Below, piece after piece: positions 1-5,472 of a DNA stretch of 5,472 nt (its first letter is position 1; every line of letters starts with the position of its first letter). Below the pieces are notes generated by a model that was not told the origin of the DNA, ran no database searches, and saw only the letters and a list, made by a program, of their open reading frames with translations. This stretch comes from an uncultured Bacteroidota bacterium. GTDB lineage: Bacteria; Bacteroidota; Bacteroidia; Chitinophagales; Chitinophagaceae. Location: contig CAMLEX010000379.1 in NCBI GenBank assembly GCA_946479055.1, forward strand, positions 1 through 5,472, read 5' to 3'. The position numbers were made by a program, and so were the translations under genes.

Positions 1-1
1 G

Positions 2-241
2 AGAAGTGGTAAGTTGTCGAAACTGGCTGGCCTGATCATTGGAGGATTTACAGATATGAAGGATACTGAAAGACCTTTTGGGAAAAATGTTTATGAGTTA
101 ATTCACGATATAGTGAAAGAATATAATTACCCGGTTTGTTTTGGTTTTCCAGTAAGTCATGATAAAGAAAATTATGCATTAAAGATAGGAGCGGGGTATA
201 AGTTGAAGGTAGGAAAGAGTAAGGTACTGCTGGAAGAATAA
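2..241 (+). CDS. Peptidase S66 (LD-carboxypeptidase), C-terminal part, cut by the left window edge
   Basis: The frame is open from the first bases, so this is the 3' end of a longer gene. A TTG codon at 14 can be read as a start but is most likely an internal Leu, because coding continues upstream without a stop. About 79 codons remain of a family usually near 300 residues. The visible part has the family's C-terminal signature: the strand-turn LIIGGFTDM, then PFG and a helix, then a PVCFGFPVSH stretch followed by a conserved Asn and a G-x-G-Y-K-L end. The His of FPVSH is the expected catalytic His of the Ser-Glu-His triad; the Ser and Glu lie outside the window. Family members are serine peptidases, generally cytoplasmic, that cut the L-Lys(or meso-DAP)-D-Ala bond of murein tetrapeptides during peptidoglycan recycling. 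Relatives of the MccF type instead cleave microcin C-like compounds, and this fragment cannot separate the two. The next gene starts 9 bases on, suggesting an operon. Confidence 0.85.
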   Translation, partial: RSGKLSKLAGLIIGGFTDMKDTERPFGKNVYELIHDIVKEYNYPVCFGFPVSHDKENYALKIGAGYKLKVGKSKVLLEE

Positions 242-250
242 AATTAAAAA

Positions 251-466
251 ATGAAACTGATTATAGGCATTATTATTCTTTCATGGTGCGGCCTTGCAAT
301 GGTACGGAAGTTAAAAGGATCAGACACTTTTTTTGATTGGCAACTTATGTCTACACGGAAGATTGATCCAAAAAATCCTATAACATTTTTTGTGGATCTA
401 ATTTTCTTATTTGCAATGATGAGTGGCGGAATATTTTCGGTATTTGATTTTTTTAGGTCATTATAA
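251..466 (+). CDS. Small two-segment membrane protein of unknown function
   Basis: I do not recognise this 71-residue protein. It has a hydrophobic segment at about residues 2-18 and another at about 45-66, joined by a loop carrying most of the basic residues (R19, K20, K22, R36, K37, K41). By the positive-inside rule the loop would be cytoplasmic with both ends outside; this is inference. There is a Cys at 13 but no lipobox. No enzyme motif is visible. The ATG at 251 lies 9 bases after the peptidase S66 stop in an A-rich stretch without a clear Shine-Dalgarno, which is usual in Bacteroidota. The spacing suggests co-transcription with the S66 gene, and a strong terminator follows 25 bases after the stop. 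The close linkage and two plausible membrane helices argue for a real gene, but the role is open. Confidence 0.65.
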   Translation: MKLIIGIIILSWCGLAMVRKLKGSDTFFDWQLMSTRKIDPKNPITFFVDLIFLFAMMSGGIFSVFDFFRSL

Positions 467-490
467 CTATCTTATTTGAGTTATAAAATA

Positions 491-523
491 AAAAACCGAC
501 CTGTTTTAAACAGGTCGGTTTTT
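491..523. terminator. Bidirectional intrinsic terminator between the S66 operon and katG
   Basis: A perfect 13-bp inverted repeat (491-503 with 511-523) has a GC-rich core CCGACCTG/CAGGTCGG, five A:T pairs at its base and a 7-base loop. The plus strand continues into more T (to 530). The minus strand reads into a T-rich stretch as well. It can therefore end plus-strand transcripts of the S66/membrane-protein operon, and minus-strand transcripts coming through katG and the catalase relic. Confidence 0.9.
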
Positions 524-545
524 GGTTTTTACTTGGGAATATTAT

Positions 546-719
546 TTAAGCCATTGCAGGTGCTTCTTTTGAATGCTGCTTAGGCATCGCTTCTTCAGGA
601 TTAATTCCCAAGCCTTCTATCGCCATTCCAAGGCCAATATCAGCACGGAAGAAATGATACAATCGCTCATGATTTCTTTTTTTTCAGGTCTTCAGTACTG
701 CTTTGCCATATAGCTCGCA
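546..719 (-). pseudogene. Relic of the C-terminal end of a monofunctional haem catalase
   Basis: Reading the minus strand from 719 down to the TAA at 546-548 gives about 57 codons: ELYGKAVLKT, then an in-frame TGA (684-686), then KKRNHERLYHFFRAD and IGLGMAIEGLGI, ending in a polar tail. The order YGKAVL / basic helix / HFFRAD / G-x-x-I-x-x-GLGI matches the C-terminal catalase-related helical region of haem catalases (consensus roughly HFyKADpeyG..vA.gLGi), as recalled from the family and not searched. The rest of a protein of about 500 residues is missing: katG ends only 13 bases upstream, in a different frame. The TGA sits next to a run of eight A (677-684 on the plus strand as T), where slippage is likely. 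No start codon gives the full fragment, so it is probably dead. It may mark replacement of a catalase by katG. A less likely reading is a short unrelated ORF. Confidence 0.65.
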
Positions 720-732
720 GCATATTGAAAAA

Positions 733-3033
<2,301 letters not shown>

Positions 3034-3037
3034 TTAA

Positions 3038-3066
3038 AGTGTAAGTGGGTTACAAAAATGTGACAA
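3038..3066 (-). promoter_or_regulatory. Candidate katG promoter
   Basis: On the minus strand TTGTCA (3061-3066) is followed after 17 bases by TACACT (3038-3043). This resembles a sigma-70 -35/-10 pair. It can also be read as the Bacteroidota -33 TTG with about 20 bases to a weak TAnnTTTG-like box (TACACTTT). Transcription would start near 3030, giving a leader of about 27 bases. The OxyR-type site at 3084-3119 would then lie roughly 55-90 bases upstream, a usual place for a LysR-type activator. A second weaker option is TTTTTG (3053-3058) with TAAATTTT (3029-3036). Confidence 0.4.
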
Positions 3067-3083
3067 TAAGGAGTATAAACCTA

Positions 3084-3119
3084 ATTGATTAATTTTATAT
3101 TCTCATAGACAAAATCTAT
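3084..3119. promoter_or_regulatory. OxyR-type operator in the katG-oxyR intergenic region
   Basis: Positions 3105-3119 read ATAG-acaaaat-CTAT, a perfect ATAG-N7-CTAT half of the OxyR consensus (ATAGntnnnanCTAT, T-N11-A type). A weaker copy, ATTG-N7-TTAT, lies at 3084-3098, 6 bases before it; the classical tandem spacing is 7. OxyR normally binds as a tetramer to two such elements. The strong half ends three bases before the oxyR ATG, so binding there would block oxyR transcription or early elongation (autorepression), while the pair lies upstream of katG in an activating position. The match is seen directly; the regulatory reading is inferred from E. coli OxyR. Confidence 0.65.
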
Positions 3120-3122
3120 ATT

Positions 3123-4058
3123 ATGACATTAATACAATTGGAATATGTAGTGGCATTGGACCGGTTCCGTCATTTTGCATTAGCTGCCGCCAACTGCTAT
3201 GTTACACAGCCGACATTGAGTATGCAGATCCATAAACTGGAACAGGAGTTGGGACTTAAAATTTTTGATCGCAGTAAACAACCTGTTATGCCTACTGAAT
3301 CAGGGCTTGCCATTATTGAACATGCTAAAAAAATATTGGGAGAAAGAGACGCGATGAATGAAATGCTGCATACCCGCAAGGGAATATTAAGCGGAGAGTT
3401 GAAAGTAGGGATCATACCCACATTGGCTCCTTATCTTTTACCCTTGTTTGCACAACAATTCACCAAAAAATATCCTCACGTAAAATTAATTGTAAATGAG
3501 ATGATGACCGATCTTCTGGTCACCCGGTTACGTGAAGGCACGATAGATGCAGGTATCCTGGTTACTCCCTTGCAGGAATATGGTGTTAAAGAACATATTC
3601 TTTTTTATGAAGAGTTGCTGGTATATGTTTCTAAAAAGAATAATGACTTTAAAAAGCACTATGTACTGGCGCAGGACATAGATCCGCATAAGTTGTGGCT
3701 GCTGGAAGAAGGGCACTGTTTTCGTTCACAAATAATGAATCTTTGTGAATTGCAAAAAGCCAGTAAGGAAGGACAATCATTTGAATACGAAGCCGGCAGT
3801 ATTGAAACCCTCCGCCGGATGGTAGAATTAAGTGATGGCATAACTATTTTACCAGAGCTGGCCAGTATGGAACTTTCAGGAAAACAACAAGGTCAACTGC
3901 GACAGTTCAAACGTCCGGCACCCATGCGGGAAGTAAGCTTGGTAGTTCACCGGGATTTTGTAAAGAAACGGCTGGTAGAAATTCTGAAAAAAGAAATCAT
4001 CGCTGCTGTTCCCGATAAAATCAAAAAGAACAAGGCAGACCATGTTTTACCTATTTAA
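3123..4058 (+). CDS. oxyR: Hydrogen peroxide-sensing LysR-family regulator OxyR
   Basis: Transcription factor that senses peroxide through a reversible disulfide and then activates antioxidant genes. The 311 residues have an N-terminal winged helix-turn-helix (about 1-60, with FALAAANCYVTQPTLSMQIH and LGLKIFDRSKQPV) and a linker helix. A periplasmic-binding-protein-like sensor domain follows (about 90-295). The redox cysteines are C199 and C208 in GHCFRSQIMNLC, the same numbers and spacing as in E. coli OxyR, with H198 and R201 also kept. T100 in IIPTLAPYLLP matches the E. coli active-site Thr. The SIETLRRMVELSDGITILP stretch is typical of the family. These features separate OxyR from other LysR proteins, so it should be redox-active. 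The ATG at 3123 gives the standard MTLIQLEYVVALD start. It is divergent from katG and has an OxyR-type site just upstream. The lysine-rich C-terminal tail (about 298-311) is slightly longer than in E. coli. Its stop lies 4 bases from the end of the convergent hydrolase gene. Confidence 0.96.
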   Translation: MTLIQLEYVVALDRFRHFALAAANCYVTQPTLSMQIHKLEQELGLKIFDRSKQPVMPTESGLAIIEHAKKILGERDAMNEMLHTRKGILSGELKVGIIPTLAPYLLPLFAQQFTKKYPHVKLIVNEMMTDLLVTRLREGTIDAGILVTPLQEYGVKEHILFYEELLVYVSKKNNDFKKHYVLAQDIDPHKLWLLEEGHCFRSQIMNLCELQKASKEGQSFEYEAGSIETLRRMVELSDGITILPELASMELSGKQQGQLRQFKRPAPMREVSLVVHRDFVKKRLVEILKKEIIAAVPDKIKKNKADHVLPI

Positions 4059-4062
4059 GGCA

Positions 4063-4896
4063 TCATGGCAATTGCAGCAAAGAATCTAATTGCTGATGAA
4101 AGTAAGGTGAATCATTTAGGTTATTATGTTTACCTTTTTCAATGGTGACCAGGTTTGCCAATGCATTTTCTTTGACAAGTTTGACGGACTGGCTATAAGG
4201 AATTATTTCATCCTTTGTTCCATGAAAAAGAGTGACGGGCACTTCTATCTTTTTAAAATATTTATCATTAGGGAAATGATATTTTGCCATCAGGCTCACG
4301 GGATAAATAACGGTATAATGATTCATCATTGCCTCCACGCTGTAGTAGGGTGTTTCTAAAATCAATCTTTTACAATCCTTTACAGAAGCTAATTGTGTGG
4401 CAATGCCGGTTCCGATGGATTTTCCATAAATAATAATGCTATCTTTTGAAAATCTTGCTCTTGCCATTTGGTAAAGCGTAGCAGCATCATGATACAGTAT
4501 TTGTTCAGATCGTTTGCCGGTACTTTTGCCAAACCCGGGGTAATCCATCATCCATACTTCATATTTATTCTTTGTAAAATTTGCTGCATAGGGCGCATAT
4601 CGTTCTATATTTTTTTTGTTGCCATGAAAATATAGAACAACTCCTTTACAAACCGAATCAGGAACAGTGAATTGAATAATGCTGAGATTCTTTTCGTTGT
4701 TTACCGGCAGGTTAATCTCTTTAAATGGACTTTGAAAATTGTAAACATGTTCTGACGATAATTGTTGAGGACGGAATAAAAATTTTTCCTGTAAAAAATA
4801 CAGACCCGTACCAATTGCTACATACAAGGCAAGAATAATGATCAGCCATTTCCTGATTTTTTTGACAGTATTTTTTTGCATATTCGGTGACAACAT
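4063..4896 (-). CDS. Membrane-anchored alpha/beta hydrolase (serine hydrolase)
   Basis: A 277-residue hydrolase of the BEM46/ABHD13-like or S33-like kind; the substrate cannot be told from sequence. A basic N-terminus (KNTVKKIRK) leads into one hydrophobic segment (about 18-36), which suggests an inner-membrane anchor with the catalytic domain in the periplasm. The fold markers follow in order: LYFHGNKKN (about 88-96, oxyanion hole at HG), MMDYPGFGKSTG (about 116-127), and the nucleophile elbow YGKSIGTG with S160. Then come D229 in FHGTKDEIIPY and H257 in KGKHNNL. The triad S160-D229-H257 is complete. Family members include esterases, thioesterases and peptidases. There are two possible starts, ATG at 4894-4896 or ATG at 4879-4881 (residue 6); both keep the anchor. 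The Dabb-domain gene ends 34 bases upstream on the same strand, suggesting one transcript. The gene converges with oxyR with 4 bases between them. Confidence 0.88.
   Translation of the reverse strand: MLSPNMQKNTVKKIRKWLIIILALYVAIGTGLYFLQEKFLFRPQQLSSEHVYNFQSPFKEINLPVNNEKNLSIIQFTVPDSVCKGVVLYFHGNKKNIERYAPYAANFTKNKYEVWMMDYPGFGKSTGKRSEQILYHDAATLYQMARARFSKDSIIIYGKSIGTGIATQLASVKDCKRLILETPYYSVEAMMNHYTVIYPVSLMAKYHFPNDKYFKKIEVPVTLFHGTKDEIIPYSQSVKLVKENALANLVTIEKGKHNNLNDSPYFHQQLDSLLQLP
4602..4638. repeat. Perfect 12-bp inverted repeat inside the hydrolase gene
   Basis: GTTCTATATTTT at 4602-4613 is exactly complementary to AAAATATAGAAC at 4627-4638, with a 13-base loop. It lies in the codons for the oxyanion-hole region (VVLYFHGNKKNIERY), so part of it is under protein constraint. 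No T-run follows the stem on the minus strand, so it is not an ordinary terminator. It could fold in the mRNA, or be chance in AT-rich coding sequence. Confidence 0.6.
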
Positions 4897-4930
4897 TCAT
4901 CAACCAGGGAAGGGAGATATTCTGAAAAAG

Positions 4931-5332
4931 TTATAGTACCTGCATATCGTATACCACCACTTTTTCCCAAAGATGGCTATACTTTTCTACAAAAGCCTTG
5001 TGTATTGAATGTACCTGGTAAGCGTTTTGTCCTTCAATGCTATCGAAATACATAAGCTCGGATACATCATAGCTGTTATCTACAACGCCTCTTTGTTCCG
5101 TAGCAGCAGGTGTACCAATAAGTAACTTTTTTACTTCTTTAATGCCGGCCAGTGTTTTGAGACCTTCGATTAATAGCTGGCGGTCGGTGGCAGAGCCTGG
5201 TTTTTTAAGCCAGAAAAAAACATGATGTATCAATGGAGTTGAATTTTTATCTTCTAATTGACTAAGAGTTCCTGGTGCAACTGCTAAAACAGAAGCATTG
5301 GCAATAAATTGACGACGATTATATTCTTTCAT
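4931..5332 (-). CDS. Dabb (stress-responsive A/B barrel) protein with a twin-arginine signal
   Basis: A 133-residue protein. Residues 1-22 form a short Tat-type signal: NRRQFI with R6-R7, then a mild hydrophobic stretch ANASVLAVAPG. An AxA site at 17-19 would cut before a Pro, which signal peptidase I disfavours, so cleavage is uncertain and there is no lipobox Cys. Residues about 34-131 match the Dabb ferredoxin-like domain: LIHHVFFWLKKP, a helix with LLIEGLKTLAGI, a strand with VKKLLIGTPA, DNSYDVSELMYFDS, YQVHSIHKAFVEKY and the end strand VVVYDM. Dabb proteins are small dimeric alpha+beta barrels found in stress-induced proteins and as domains of some enzymes; the exact role here is unknown. 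The Tat signal predicts that it is exported folded to the periplasm. The ATG at 5330-5332 is chosen because it includes the RR signal. The hydrolase gene follows after 34 bases, suggesting an operon. Confidence 0.87.
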   Translation of the reverse strand: MKEYNRRQFIANASVLAVAPGTLSQLEDKNSTPLIHHVFFWLKKPGSATDRQLLIEGLKTLAGIKEVKKLLIGTPAATEQRGVVDNSYDVSELMYFDSIEGQNAYQVHSIHKAFVEKYSHLWEKVVVYDMQVL

Positions 5333-5472
5333 AAAACTTTAATATAAAGCGTGAAATTATGAAAAATCATGGGTGAACAAGAAGATTTTAAACAAAGCAA
5401 CCAGGAAAGCAAAATCGAAAAAAGTATAGGAATGAAATGCTCTGTTGTATTCCCATAAATCCAATCAATCCT
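5329..5472 (-). other. Possible 3' end of an upstream gene, doubtful
   Basis: On the minus strand one frame is open from the right edge for 47 codons and ends in TGA at 5329-5331, overlapping the Dabb ATG as ATGA. The reading is hydrophobic in its middle (HFIPILFSILLSWLLCL) and I do not recognise it. A second minus frame is also open from the edge for 27 codons (stop at 5388-5390), and T-rich DNA gives such frames by chance. The segment could equally be the promoter region of the Dabb-hydrolase transcript. I see no RNA gene, clear terminator or repeat in it. Confidence 0.2.

Noticed and set aside
667..732. Programmed frameshift at the eight-A run joining KatG, or a short ATG ORF (721-723), to the catalase-like tail.
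   Set aside because: It would need both readthrough of the katG TAA and a +1 shift, or a short leader ORF of no known kind. Gene decay explains the run and the TGA more simply.
3050..3079. Candidate oxyR promoter TTACAA-N18-TATAAA on the plus strand.
   Set aside because: The -35 part is poor. The position is plausible, with the OxyR-type site just downstream, but it is not strong enough to list as a feature.
3197..3841. Minus-strand open frames opposite oxyR (3197-3421, 3528-3716, 3659-3841).
   Set aside because: They lie inside conserved oxyR coding sequence and have no recognisable features.
4126..4359. Plus-strand open frame of 77 codons opposite the hydrolase gene.
   Set aside because: It overlaps the region encoding the catalytic Asp and His of the hydrolase, so it is a by-product of that gene.
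4721..4903. Minus-strand open frame overlapping the hydrolase start in another frame.
   Set aside because: The hydrolase frame encodes the membrane anchor and then a full catalytic domain; this one encodes nothing recognisable.
5352..5380. Candidate Dabb promoter on the minus strand: TTG (5378-5380), 18 bases, TAATTTCA (5352-5359).
   Set aside because: The second box matches only four of six defined bases of the Bacteroidota -7 element, and such matches are common in AT-rich DNA.
5369..5458. Plus-strand 29-codon hydrophilic ORF starting at ATG 5369.
   Set aside because: Too short, preceded by a stop, no initiation signal, and no family resemblance.

Overview
The window looks like chromosomal DNA from a member of the Bacteroidota, probably close to the Chitinophagaceae. 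This is inferred from the AT-rich composition, the lack of clear Shine-Dalgarno sequences before starts, and the general style of the proteins; no rRNA or other marker confirms it. Most of the window is an oxidative-stress locus. I see no CRISPR array, tRNA, insertion sequence or phage gene.

Left end (1-530, plus strand): the last 79 codons of a peptidase S66 (LD-carboxypeptidase) gene, then 9 bases later a 71-residue protein with two membrane segments, probably in one operon. A perfect 13-bp stem (491-523) with A-rich and T-rich flanks closes this operon and also faces the end of katG, so it can serve both strands.

Centre (546-4058): katG (minus strand, 756 aa catalase-peroxidase with all expected catalytic residues) and oxyR (plus strand, 311 aa with the redox cysteines C199 and C208) are divergent across a 119-bp gap. 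That gap holds a perfect ATAG-N7-CTAT OxyR-type site three bases before the oxyR start, plus a plausible katG promoter. Peroxide oxidises OxyR, which would then activate katG and probably control its own gene. Directly after the katG stop lies a broken fragment that reads as the C-terminus of a monofunctional haem catalase, with an in-frame TGA. An older catalase gene seems to have been lost, leaving its tail and possibly its terminator behind katG.

Right end (4063-5472, minus strand): a Dabb-domain protein with a twin-arginine signal, followed 34 bases later by an alpha/beta hydrolase with an N-terminal membrane anchor. Their spacing suggests one transcript and both are predicted to act outside the cytoplasm. 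The hydrolase is tail to tail with oxyR, only 4 bases apart, with no clear terminator between them. The last 140 bases hold no confident gene, only a possible gene tail whose stop overlaps the Dabb start.

I did not find a clearly new multi-gene system. The points most worth a second look are the catalase relic, the OxyR site, and the exported Dabb/hydrolase pair.
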